DNA of 64,000 bases from Paraplanobispora siamensis. GTDB taxonomy: Bacteria; Actinomycetota; Actinomycetes; Streptosporangiales; Streptosporangiaceae. The position numbers and the translations under genes were made by a program. The notes below the pieces were generated by a model. The model was not told where the DNA came from, did not search any database, and saw only the letters and a program-made list of their open reading frames with translations. The DNA is taken from positions 1 through 64,000 of the forward strand of contig NZ_BOOJ01000005.1 in the NCBI RefSeq assembly GCF_016863175.1, given 5' to 3'. This document shows, one piece after another, positions 1 to 7,842 of this stretch. Every line of letters starts with the position of its first letter. The stretch's first letter is position 1.

Positions 1-7
1 TACAGCG

Positions 8-91
8 CACTCACGCGGTACCGCATGACACGACGCGCTCACGCGGTACCGCACGACACGACGCGCTCACGCGACGCCGCACGGCCGCGCT
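8..91. repeat. 28-bp tandem direct repeat, about 2.8 copies
   Basis: A 28-bp unit built around CTCACGCGGTACCGCA recurs with starts at 10, 38 and 66. The third copy diverges after CTCACGCG. The array lies just before the first gene, whose start is at 179. The array may extend left of the window, so its full copy number cannot be seen. No function is assigned. Confidence 0.75.
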
Positions 92-178
92 CCCGTGATA
101 TCGCGTCAGGATCTCGCTACGCTGGGTGCGCACTCCCCGATTCGCGCGGCGATTCCGCCGGATGCGAAGGAGACACGC

Positions 179-1786
179 TTGCATGACACCACGTCTTCCT
201 TATCCGTCCCTCCCGAGTCCGACACCCCTCGGACGGCCGTCGTCGTGCTCGCCACCACCGCCGCGGCGAAGCTGCGCTGCGCCGACGGCACCCTGCTCGA
301 CCGGCTGACCGGCCAGCTCGCCGCCTTCCCGATCCGGGACGTGCACGTGGTGGCGCGCTCCGGTGACTTCGTCCGCTCCGCCGACGGGTCCTACATGATC
401 GGGTCGGACGGCTCGCGGGGGGTCTCCGACGACCTGCGCAGGATCGCCCGGCTGGCCAGGACGGCCAGCGGACCGGTCGCGGTGCTGGTGGGCGACCTGG
501 TGGCCCACGACGGGGCGCTCGCGGCGCTCCTGGCCCATCCGTCGCGCGGCACCGGCGCCGTGGTGGCCGCCGACGGCGACGACTCCGGCCCGCTGCGCCC
601 GCCGGTCCGCGTCGAGGACGACCGGGTGGTCGCCGCGGGCAGCTCCTTCCACCAGGTCACCGGGGCCAACGGCACCTTCAGGGGCGTGCTCCAGATCGGC
701 GAGACGGACCTGGGCAGCCTCGCGCGGATCGCCGACAGGCTGGCCGAGCTGGCCGACGCGAGCGACCTCGGTGCGACCGACGGCGCAGAGGCCGGGGACC
801 TGCTCCTGGTCGGGCTGGTGCGCGCGGGCGTGGCCGTCCGCGCGGCGGGGCTGGGGCGGTTGCACTGCGACAGGGTGGCCGGGCAGGTCGCCGCGGACGT
901 GGCCCTGCAGCGGGTGGCCGAGATCGACGAGACCCGCGCCCGGCTGGACGAGGCGATCAAGTCCGACGACGGCTTCTTCACCACCTACTTCGTCAGCTCC
1001 TGGTCCCGCCACCTGGTCGCGCTGGCGGCCTGGCTGCGGCTGACCCCGAACGCGGTCACCGGGATCTCCGCCGGGCTGGCCCTGCTGGCGGCGGTCTGGT
1101 TCTCCGCGGGCACCCGCGCCGCGCTGGTGGCCGGGGCGATCCTGCTCTACCTGTCCTTCGTCTTCGACTGCGTGGACGGTCAGCTCGCCCGCTACACGCG
1201 CACCTTCTCTCCGCTCGGCTCGTGGCTGGACGCCACCTCCGACCGGGTCAAGGAGTACACCGTCTACGCGGGTCTCGCCTTCGGCTACGTCGCCGCCGCG
1301 GGCCCCGCCGTGACCACCGAGATCTGGGCCCTGGCCGTGGCCGCGATGATCCTCCAGGCGCTCCGCCACATGATCGACTTCTCCTACGCCGACGCCCGCG
1401 CCGACGTGAACCGGGCGCGCGCCGCCCGGACGGCGGATGCCGTCCCGCTGACCGCTCCGGGCGACACGCGCGGCCCGCTGGTCCCGGCCCAGGCGCAGTC
1501 CGCCGAGCAGGAGCATCTCCCGCCGCCCGCGCCGTCCGCACCGCCCGCGCCGGACGTCCCCGGCCGCACCGGTGTCGTCGTACGGCTCTCGCGCCGGCTG
1601 GAGCAGGACGCCTTCACCCGCTGGATCAAGAAGATCGTCATCCTGCCCATCGGGGAGCGGATGGCGCTGATCGCGGTGACCGCGGCGTTCTTCGACGCGA
1701 GGGTGACGTTCGTCGCCCTCCTGGGCTGGGGCGGCCTGGCCGCCCTCTACACGCTGGTCGGCAGGATGGGCAGGTCGTTCGGGTGA
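179..1786 (+). CDS. CDP-alcohol phosphotransferase with degenerate N-terminal nucleotidyltransferase-like domain
   Basis: The protein is 535 aa. I chose the TTG start at 179 because GAAGGAG lies 6 nt upstream; an in-frame GTG at 95 has no such site. Residues about 15-260 resemble a MobA-like nucleotidyltransferase fold, but the GxGxRL nucleotide loop is replaced by LATTAAAKLR, so activity is doubtful. The C-terminal half is membrane-embedded and carries the full CDP-alcohol phosphotransferase signature D-x2-DG-x2-AR-x8-G-x3-D-x3-D, starting at about residue 330 (DCVDG). Such enzymes move a phosphoalcohol from a CDP-alcohol to an acceptor alcohol at the membrane. The domain order resembles the inositol-phosphate cytidylyltransferase/synthase fusions of thermophiles. 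Substrate unknown. The stop overlaps the next start (TGATG). Confidence 0.85.
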   Translation: MHDTTSSLSVPPESDTPRTAVVVLATTAAAKLRCADGTLLDRLTGQLAAFPIRDVHVVARSGDFVRSADGSYMIGSDGSRGVSDDLRRIARLARTASGPVAVLVGDLVAHDGALAALLAHPSRGTGAVVAADGDDSGPLRPPVRVEDDRVVAAGSSFHQVTGANGTFRGVLQIGETDLGSLARIADRLAELADASDLGATDGAEAGDLLLVGLVRAGVAVRAAGLGRLHCDRVAGQVAADVALQRVAEIDETRARLDEAIKSDDGFFTTYFVSSWSRHLVALAAWLRLTPNAVTGISAGLALLAAVWFSAGTRAALVAGAILLYLSFVFDCVDGQLARYTRTFSPLGSWLDATSDRVKEYTVYAGLAFGYVAAAGPAVTTEIWALAVAAMILQALRHMIDFSYADARADVNRARAARTADAVPLTAPGDTRGPLVPAQAQSAEQEHLPPPAPSAPPAPDVPGRTGVVVRLSRRLEQDAFTRWIKKIVILPIGERMALIAVTAAFFDARVTFVALLGWGGLAALYTLVGRMGRSFG

Positions 1787-2436
1787 TGGCGGAGTTCTCC
1801 GGGACGCCCAAGCTGTCGGTGCGCATGACGCCGGTGCCGCGCGGCGCCGTGGTGGCCTACCGCGACGACGGCGTGGCCTCCCGCGCGATGGGCGCGCTGG
1901 TGGCCGGGCAACTGCCGCCGCTGCCGCCGGTGCTCGTCGGCACCTTCGTGACCGCCGTGCTGCTGAGCGTCGGGGTGGCCGGGACCGACGACGGGCTGGC
2001 GGTGTTCGCCCCGGCCGTGGCGCTGTTGCTGGCCGGGCCCGGCAGCTCCCACCCGCACGACGGGCGGCTCGACTGGATGATCCCGCCGATCCTGCGCCTG
2101 ACCGAGTACGGCTTCGCCGCGATGGCGGGCTTCGCGCACGGGGTTCCGCCCTGGTTGATCTTCCTGTTGCTGGGCGCGCTGGTCTTCCACCACTACGACG
2201 TCGTCTACCGGGTGCGCCAGCACGTTTACCCGCCGGCCTGGCTGGCCACGGCCGGTCTCGGCTGGGACGGGCGGATGTTCGTGCTCGCGCTGGGCGGCCT
2301 CAGCGGGCAGATGACGCTGGTCTTCGCCCTTCTCGCGCTCTATCTGTGGGCCCTGTTCGGCTGGGAGAGCCTCACCTGCTGGCTGGCCACCCCGCGCTCC
2401 GGAGTGGACTCCGCCGAACTCGGAGCACACGATTGA
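1786..2436 (+). CDS. Integral membrane protein, DUF5941-like
   Basis: This 216-aa protein starts at the ATG inside the TGATG overlap with the upstream CDP-alcohol enzyme, so the two are probably translationally coupled. A hydrophilic N-terminus of about 35 residues is followed by several hydrophobic segments, including stretches near residues 50-85, 105-140 and 165-195. A conserved-looking central motif HHYDVVYR lies between membrane segments. From memory, related actinomycete proteins (DUF5941) occur fused to or next to CDP-alcohol phosphotransferases, so it may be a membrane partner of the preceding enzyme. That role is inferred from position only. Confidence 0.7.
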   Translation: MAEFSGTPKLSVRMTPVPRGAVVAYRDDGVASRAMGALVAGQLPPLPPVLVGTFVTAVLLSVGVAGTDDGLAVFAPAVALLLAGPGSSHPHDGRLDWMIPPILRLTEYGFAAMAGFAHGVPPWLIFLLLGALVFHHYDVVYRVRQHVYPPAWLATAGLGWDGRMFVLALGGLSGQMTLVFALLALYLWALFGWESLTCWLATPRSGVDSAELGAHD

Positions 2437-2472
2437 GAACACCCGGCAAACCCCGGATTACACGATCAGGGT

Positions 2473-2493
2473 CCAAAGGCAACTAACCTTTGG
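2473..2493 (+). promoter_or_regulatory. Small hairpin with a TAACCT -10-like element in the 2437-2539 gap
   Basis: CCAAAGG (2473-2479) and CCTTTGG (2487-2493) form a 7-bp stem around a 7-nt loop. TAACCT at 2484-2489 overlaps the right arm and could be a -10 element for the nucleotidyltransferase gene at 2540. TTACAC at 2459-2464 is a weak -35 with a long 19-nt spacer. It could equally be a weak terminator for the upstream pair. Confidence 0.35.
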
Positions 2494-2539
2494 GGCCAGG
2501 AGTGCCCGCCGAGGGGCTCATTCGAACGAGGAGTGCACG

Positions 2540-3274
2540 TTGCTGGGAATGGTGCTGGCCGCCGGGGCCGGACGACGCCTGCGGCCGTACACCGACACGC
2601 TGCCCAAGGCGCTCGTGCCGGTCGACGGTGACACCACGATCATGGACATCTCGCTGCGGAACCTCGCGGCGGCCGACCTCCGTGACGTCGTGGTCATCGT
2701 CGGCTACCAGGCGCAGGCCGTACACGAGCGCAAGGCCGAGCTGGAGCGGCGGCACGGTGTGAAGCTCACCCTCGTGCACAACGACAAGGCCGAGGAGTGG
2801 AACAACGCCTACTCCCTGTGGTGCGCGCGCGACTACTTCGACCAGGGCGTGCTGCTGGTCAACGGCGACACCGTGCACCCGGTCTCGGTCGAGCACACGC
2901 TCCTGTCGGCGCCGGCCACCAGCGACATCCTGCTCGCGGTCGACGACGTCAAGAAGCTCGCCGACGAGGAGATGAAGGTCACCCTCGACGGCGACGGCCA
3001 CCTGCAGCGGATCACCAAGCTGATGGACCCCGCCACCGCCGCGGGTGAGTACATCGGCGCGACCCTGATCCGCCCGGGCATCGGCGGGCGTCTGGCCGAC
3101 GCGCTCCAGGCCACCTTCGAGCGCGACCCGCAGCTGTACTACGAGGACGGCTACCAGGAGCTGGTCGACCGCGGCGAGAAGATCGCGATCGCCCCGATCG
3201 GCGACGTCTCCTGGGTCGAGGTCGACAACCACGACGACCTCGCCAAGGCGCGGGAGATCGCGTGCCGATACTAG
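2540..3274 (+). CDS. Sugar/alcohol-phosphate nucleotidyltransferase (LicC-like cytidylyltransferase family)
   Basis: The protein is 244 aa. The TTG start at 2540 has GAGGAG 6 nt upstream; an ATG at 2549 is in frame but too far from that site. The N-terminus has the intact nucleotide-binding loop LAAGAGRRLRPYT (residues 6-18) and PKAL (22-25). A metal-binding Asp is likely in VNGD (D110). The NNAYSLW motif (88-94) and the C-terminal EVDNHDDLAKA segment are typical of the phosphocholine/inositol-phosphate cytidylyltransferase branch. It probably condenses CTP with a phosphoalcohol to give the CDP-alcohol used by the neighbouring phosphotransferases. Its last 13 nt overlap the dehydrogenase gene. 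The true substrate cannot be read from sequence. Confidence 0.88.
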   Translation: MLGMVLAAGAGRRLRPYTDTLPKALVPVDGDTTIMDISLRNLAAADLRDVVVIVGYQAQAVHERKAELERRHGVKLTLVHNDKAEEWNNAYSLWCARDYFDQGVLLVNGDTVHPVSVEHTLLSAPATSDILLAVDDVKKLADEEMKVTLDGDGHLQRITKLMDPATAAGEYIGATLIRPGIGGRLADALQATFERDPQLYYEDGYQELVDRGEKIAIAPIGDVSWVEVDNHDDLAKAREIACRY

Positions 3275-4320
3275 CCAGGATGCTGCCCGCCCCGCTGACC
3301 ATGGAGGTACGGCGGGGCGCCATCGCGCAGCTGGGCTCACTGCTGGCCGACAGCCGGGTGGCGACCTCCGGCCGGGTGGCGGTGGCGGTGGGCGCGGGCC
3401 AGGGAGACCGGATCGCCTCGGTGATCGCGCCCTCCCTGGGGGAGGCCCAGGTCTTCCGGGTGCCGGACGGCTCGGTCGACGCGGCCGTGACGCTCGGCGC
3501 CGACCTGCGCAAGGGCGCCTACGAGGCGCTCGTCGGCATCGGCGGCGGCAAGACGATCGACGCGACCAAGTACGCCGCCTCGCTCGCCGGGATCCCGATG
3601 GTGGCGGTGGCCACCAACCTGTCGCACGACGGGATCTGCTCGCCGGTGGCGTCGCTGACCCACGAGAGCGGCAAGGGCTCCTTCGGCGTGCCCATGCCGC
3701 TGGCCATCGTGGTCGACCTCGACTTCGTGCACGACGCGCCGCCGTCGCTGGTCCGCTCCGGGGTCGGCGACGTGGTGAGCAACCTGTCGGCGATCGAGGA
3801 CTGGCAGCTGGGCAACACCGAGCGCGGCGAGCCGATCGACGGCCTGGCCTGCTCGATGGCCCGCACCGCGGCCGAGGCGGTGGTCGGCAGGCGCGACTCG
3901 ATCGAGTCCGACGCCTTCCTGACCGTGCTGGCCGAGGCGCTGATCCTGTCCGGGATGTCGATGGTCATCGCCGGGTCATCCCGTCCCTCCAGCGGCGGAG
4001 ATCATGAGATCCTTCATGCCGTGGACCAGCTTTTCCCCGGCACCTCCAACCACGGCGAGCTCGCCGGGATCGGTGCCGCCTTCTGCTTCTTCCTCCGCGA
4101 GGACCAGCGGAGACTGACCCAGGTCGCCGACTGCCTGCGTCAGCACGAGCTGCCGGTCACCCCCGTGGACATCGGGCTGACCGCCGAGCAGTTCACCCAG
4201 GCCGTCATGCTGGCGCCCTCGACCCGTCCGGGGCGTTACACGATCCTGGAGCACCTGCGCCTGTCGGAGTCGGAGATCAGGGATCGGGTGGAGGACTATG
4301 TCCGGGCCGTCGGTCGCTGA
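3262..4320 (+). CDS. sn-glycerol-1-phosphate dehydrogenase-like, metal-dependent alcohol dehydrogenase
   Basis: This 352-aa protein belongs to the glycerol dehydrogenase / glycerol-1-phosphate dehydrogenase group. Visible features are the NAD(P)-binding GGGKTID (94-100), SHDG (121-124), and a metal triad consistent with D170 (in SGVGDVVSN), H248 (in GGDHEILH) and H264 (in NHGE). Family members such as archaeal G1PDH and Bacillus AraM reduce dihydroxyacetone phosphate to sn-glycerol-1-phosphate. The GTG start at 3262 has GGGAG 5 nt upstream and overlaps the previous gene; an ATG at 3280 is an alternative. The context suggests it supplies G1P to the cytidylyltransferase and CDP-alcohol enzymes beside it. 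This is inference: other polyol phosphates are possible. Confidence 0.85.
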   Translation: MPILARMLPAPLTMEVRRGAIAQLGSLLADSRVATSGRVAVAVGAGQGDRIASVIAPSLGEAQVFRVPDGSVDAAVTLGADLRKGAYEALVGIGGGKTIDATKYAASLAGIPMVAVATNLSHDGICSPVASLTHESGKGSFGVPMPLAIVVDLDFVHDAPPSLVRSGVGDVVSNLSAIEDWQLGNTERGEPIDGLACSMARTAAEAVVGRRDSIESDAFLTVLAEALILSGMSMVIAGSSRPSSGGDHEILHAVDQLFPGTSNHGELAGIGAAFCFFLREDQRRLTQVADCLRQHELPVTPVDIGLTAEQFTQAVMLAPSTRPGRYTILEHLRLSESEIRDRVEDYVRAVGR

Positions 4321-5065
4321 GCTGCGCGCGGTCGCCCAGCCGCCCTCGACCATGGAGCGCGGCAGCGGAGAGCACTGGGCCGGCGTGCTCTACATGCGCA
4401 AACTGTCGATCTACGTCACCTGGTTCCTCGCCAAGACGCCGATCACGCCCAACCAGGCCACCTGGCTGATGATCCTGTGCGGCCTGGCGGCGGGCGGCGT
4501 CATGGCGCTGCCGGGCCTGTGGGCGGCGGTGGGCGCGGCCCTGCTGGTCCAGCTCTACCTGCTGCTCGACTGCTCCGACGGCGAGCTGGCCCGGTGGACG
4601 AGGCGGACCTCCATCACCGGCGTCTACCTCGACCGGGTCGGCCACTACTTCGCCGAGGCGGCCCTGCTGATCGGGCTGGGCTTCCGGGCCTCGGCGGCCC
4701 TGCCCGACTGGTACACCGTGGCGGGCTTCGCCGCGGCGCTCGGCGCGATCCTGATCAAGGCCGAGACCGACCTGGTCGACGTGGCGCGGGCCCGTTCCGG
4801 GCTGGTGGCGGCGACCGAGTCCTCGGCCGAGCAGTTCCGCTCGCGGGGGCTGGGCCTGGCCAGGAAGGCCGCGGCGGCGCTGCGCTTCCACCGGATCGTC
4901 CAGGCGGTGGAGCTGTCGCTCCTGGTGGTGGCGGCCGCGGTCTGGGACGCCGTCAGCGGCGGGCTGACCGCGACCCGGGTACTGATGGTGGCCTGCGTGG
5001 TGGTCGCCGTGCTCCAGATGGTCCTGCACCTCGTCAGCATCCTGGCGTCCCGGCGGCTCTCATGA
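4298..5065 (+). CDS. CDP-alcohol phosphotransferase family membrane protein with altered catalytic motif
   Basis: The protein is 255 aa, with an ATG start inside the end of the dehydrogenase gene (23-nt overlap, GGAG upstream). The membrane domain has the CDP-alcohol phosphotransferase signature beginning at D91: D-x2-DG-x2-AR-x8-G-x3-D (D112). The final Asp of the motif, four residues on, is His116. That fourth Asp is proposed to be the catalytic base in this family, so chemistry or substrate may differ. At least five hydrophobic segments are visible. With the dehydrogenase and cytidylyltransferase just upstream, it is the likely user of the CDP-alcohol they make. The acceptor is unknown. 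Confidence 0.85.
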   Translation: MSGPSVAELRAVAQPPSTMERGSGEHWAGVLYMRKLSIYVTWFLAKTPITPNQATWLMILCGLAAGGVMALPGLWAAVGAALLVQLYLLLDCSDGELARWTRRTSITGVYLDRVGHYFAEAALLIGLGFRASAALPDWYTVAGFAAALGAILIKAETDLVDVARARSGLVAATESSAEQFRSRGLGLARKAAAALRFHRIVQAVELSLLVVAAAVWDAVSGGLTATRVLMVACVVVAVLQMVLHLVSILASRRLS

Positions 5066-5240
5066 GGAACCGGAGGGCGTCCCGGTGCGTCGTAGGTGCG
5101 AACATCCCTCGCAGTTCACTGTTCGGTGGGTGTTCGTTGACGGTTCCGATACGCTTGTCCTCTGGTAAATCAGAGACCCGCACCTCCGCCAGCATTCCCC
5201 GATCCAGCAGACTCGGTGATCATGAAAGTATGTTCCGCAC

Positions 5241-6152
5241 GTGCTCTCGACGCGTCAAGGCGATGACCCGTTGAAGATCTCGTGCGTCATCCTCACCATG
5301 GGCAACCGGGTCCCCGAGCTGGGCCGGGCTGTCGAGTCCGCCCTGAACCAGGACGACGGCGACGTCGAGGTGGTCATCGTCGGCAACGGCGCGGACGTCC
5401 CGGAGCTGTCGGTCACCGTGCCTCCCGGCTCCTCGGCCACGATCAAGACGGTGCGCCTGGCGCACAACGCCGGCATCCCGGCCGGCCGCAACCGCGGCGT
5501 CGAGGAGTGCTCCGGTGACGTGGTGCTCTTCCTCGACGACGACGGCTGGTACGGGGCGATGGACGTCGTCTCCCACCTGCGTGAGCGCTTCTCCACCGAG
5601 CACGACCTCGCGGTGGTCTCCTTCCGGGTGATGGACCCCGACGGCGGCGTCGGCCAGCGCCGCCACGTCCCCCGCCTGCGGGCGGGCGACCCCGAGCGCT
5701 CCTCCCCGGTCACCACCTTCCTCGGCGGCGCCTGCGCGATCAGGCGCTCCGCCTTCCTCCAGGTCGGCGGCCTGCCCGAGCGGTTCTTCTACGCCCACGA
5801 GGAGACCGACCTGGCCTGGCGGCTGCTCGGTGAGGGCTACCGCATCGAATACGACGCCCAGACCGTCATGTACCACCCGCAGGTCCCCCCGACCCGCCAT
5901 GCCGACTTCTACCGCCTCAACGCGCGCAACCGCGTGTGGCTGGCGCGTCGTAACCTGCCATGGTCCCTGGCGGTCCTCTATCTTCTCAACTGGGTGGTCC
6001 TCACTCTGCTGCGCGAGCGCTCCCTGCCGGCCCTGCGGGCCTGGTTCAAGGGCTTCCGCGAGGGACTGCGCGAACCCGCGGGGGAGCGCCGGCCCATGGG
6101 CTGGAAGACGGCCTGGCGCATGCTCCGGCTGGGGCGGCCGCCCATCGTCTGA
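5241..6152 (+). CDS. Glycosyltransferase family 2
   Basis: This is a GT-A fold glycosyltransferase of 303 aa from the GTG at 5241. An in-frame TTG at 5271 (293 aa) starts right at the conserved ISCVILTMGNR strand and may be the true start; neither has a strong ribosome binding site. FLDDDGW is the metal/nucleotide-binding acidic motif, and GGACAIRRSAF followed by HEETDLAWR is typical of GT2 rhamnosyl/galactosyl-type enzymes. A hydrophobic segment occurs near residues 235-255. It follows the CDP-alcohol genes after a 175-bp gap that may hold a promoter, and probably glycosylates the same polymer or lipid. Confidence 0.9.
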   Translation: MLSTRQGDDPLKISCVILTMGNRVPELGRAVESALNQDDGDVEVVIVGNGADVPELSVTVPPGSSATIKTVRLAHNAGIPAGRNRGVEECSGDVVLFLDDDGWYGAMDVVSHLRERFSTEHDLAVVSFRVMDPDGGVGQRRHVPRLRAGDPERSSPVTTFLGGACAIRRSAFLQVGGLPERFFYAHEETDLAWRLLGEGYRIEYDAQTVMYHPQVPPTRHADFYRLNARNRVWLARRNLPWSLAVLYLLNWVVLTLLRERSLPALRAWFKGFREGLREPAGERRPMGWKTAWRMLRLGRPPIV

Positions 6153-6182
6153 TCGGTACGGCTGGCGCGAAAGGGTCTCGGC

Positions 6183-7058
6183 GTGGACGTCTACACCCTC
6201 GGCGAGGCTTTCGGCGTCGTCACCAGCGGCCGGATCCGCCACGAGCACGAGGCGCGACTCGATGTGACCGGGGCCGAGATCCCCGTGGCCGTCGGGCTGG
6301 CCAGGCTCGGGCACACGGTGAGCTGGCTGGGCAAGGTGGGCGACGACGAGCTGGGCTGCCGGATCCTGTCGGCGCTGCGCGGCGAGGGCGTGGACGTCTC
6401 CGACGCCCGGGTGGAGGAGGGCTCCCCGACCGGGATGATCCTGAAGGAGTCGCGCACCGGGCAGGCGACCAGGCTCACCTACTATCCGACGGCCGTACGG
6501 CTGGCGCAGGGCAACGTCCCCGTGGACCGGATCACCCAGGCCTCCATCCTGCACGTCAGCGGCGTCACCGCCGCGCTGAACGCGCGTGACGCCATGAACG
6601 CCGCGGTGCGGACCGCGCGGATCGCCGGGGTGACCGTCTCGGTGTCCGTCGACTACGACGAGCGGCTCTGGCCCGACCTGCGGGAGGCCGAGGAGGTCCT
6701 CAACGTGCTGGCCTGCGCCGCCGACGTCCTGTTCGTCCGGCAGAACGAGCTCGACCTGGTCAAGCCCGCCCTCACCGGCGACCGGGAGGTCATCGTGAAC
6801 CGGGGCATCCGGGGGGCGAGCGTGCGGGTGAACGGCGTGCGGCACGACGCGCCCGGTCTGAACGCGCCCATGGTCGACTCCGGCGGTTCCGGACCGGCCT
6901 TCGTGGCCGGCTATCTCAGCGCGTTGCTGGAGCAGCTGCACCCGGCCGACCGCCTGCGGCGCGGCGCGCTGGTGGCCGCCTTCGCGGCCTCGGGGCCGAG
7001 CGACTGGCAGTCGCTGCCCACCAGAGAGGAACTGCCCCTGCTGGAGGTCGACCGCTAG
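6183..7058 (+). CDS. PfkB-fold carbohydrate kinase homologue, probably catalytically dead
   Basis: The 291-aa protein has the ribokinase/PfkB fold: LARLGHTVSWLGKVGDDELG near residues 38-57 and a C-terminal anion-hole motif. In active family members this C-terminal motif reads DTxGAGD, where the last Asp is the catalytic base. Here it reads DSGGSGP (D232-P238), so the base is proline. The N-terminal substrate-binding Asn in the GGxxxN region is also replaced (TGAEIPVAV). I infer a non-catalytic sugar-binding or regulatory role, or a changed reaction. It lies 30 nt after the glycosyltransferase on the same strand and is probably co-transcribed. Confidence 0.82.
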   Translation: MDVYTLGEAFGVVTSGRIRHEHEARLDVTGAEIPVAVGLARLGHTVSWLGKVGDDELGCRILSALRGEGVDVSDARVEEGSPTGMILKESRTGQATRLTYYPTAVRLAQGNVPVDRITQASILHVSGVTAALNARDAMNAAVRTARIAGVTVSVSVDYDERLWPDLREAEEVLNVLACAADVLFVRQNELDLVKPALTGDREVIVNRGIRGASVRVNGVRHDAPGLNAPMVDSGGSGPAFVAGYLSALLEQLHPADRLRRGALVAAFAASGPSDWQSLPTREELPLLEVDR

Positions 7059-7110
7059 CGACCCTCGGGTCTCCCGGTCACGGCTCCCTCCCGGCCCCGG
7101 GTTTCCCCGA

Positions 7111-7842
7111 TCACAGCTCCTTGGCCTCGCCGAAGGACATCGAGGTGCGCGAGGCCGTGGCGGTCACCAGGGCGCGCTTGGGCAGGCCGAGCTCGCTGAG
7201 CTCCTTGGCGACGGGGTGGTTGCCCAGGCGGATCAGCGCCCCGCCGGGGCGGGCCCGCACCCGGTGCGGGGAGAGCGACCAGGGGATGCGGCGGGTGACG
7301 CCCTCCAGGTGGCTGTAGGCGTCGAGGCGGGCCGTCCTGCCGAGGACGGGGACGCCGGGCTTGATCAGCAGGTCCAGCACCAGGCGGCCGTCCTTGCGCA
7401 CGATGCAGCGCTTGTACGGCGAGCTCAGGCGCAGGTCGATGCCTGCCATCTCCTTGGGGAAGCCCCAGATCGTCCGGCCGGCCTCCAGGGTGAAGCCCTG
7501 GTCGACCGGGAGCCAGTGGACGAAGGTACCCGCGCCGGCCGTACGCAGCTCGGAGAATCCCGCGAGCAGGCCCCTGCGCGGCGCGGGACCCGCCTCGGGC
7601 GGCCGGACCAGGAAGGTGACCCCGAACTCGTGGTAGGCGCCCAGGTCGCCGTCGGTGTAGTCGACGAACGCCAGCGCGCAGACGGCCCGGCCGGGCAGGA
7701 CCTCGGCGACGTCCAGCCCCGAGTAGGCGATTACCGCCCGGGCCGCGTCGGCCCGCACCAGATAGGAGGCGGTGCAGACCGTGGCCTGCCGGACCCGCAC
7801 CGGGATGGTCACGTCGCGGCCTTGGATCAGATGGCGTGCCAT
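7111..7842 (-). CDS. Acetoacetate decarboxylase-like protein
   Basis: The 243-aa protein resembles the acetoacetate decarboxylase (ADC) superfamily. The core WGFPKEM motif lies near residues 125-131; the Lys would be the Schiff-base lysine. True acetoacetate decarboxylases usually have two adjacent lysines there; here the second is Glu, so classical acetoacetate decarboxylation is uncertain. Members of the wider superfamily catalyse other Schiff-base reactions. The ATG start overlaps by 16 nt the end of the upstream glycosyltransferase gene, so the two are probably one transcript. It converges with the PfkB-like gene. Confidence 0.75.
   Translation of the reverse strand: MARHLIQGRDVTIPVRVRQATVCTASYLVRADAARAVIAYSGLDVAEVLPGRAVCALAFVDYTDGDLGAYHEFGVTFLVRPPEAGPAPRRGLLAGFSELRTAGAGTFVHWLPVDQGFTLEAGRTIWGFPKEMAGIDLRLSSPYKRCIVRKDGRLVLDLLIKPGVPVLGRTARLDAYSHLEGVTRRIPWSLSPHRVRARPGGALIRLGNHPVAKELSELGLPKRALVTATASRTSMSFGEAKEL

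Noticed and set aside
1786-1788. Possible frameshift splitting a fused CDP-alcohol/DUF5941-like protein
   Set aside because: The TGATG overlap is a normal coupled start and both halves are complete; a split gene is simpler than a broken one.
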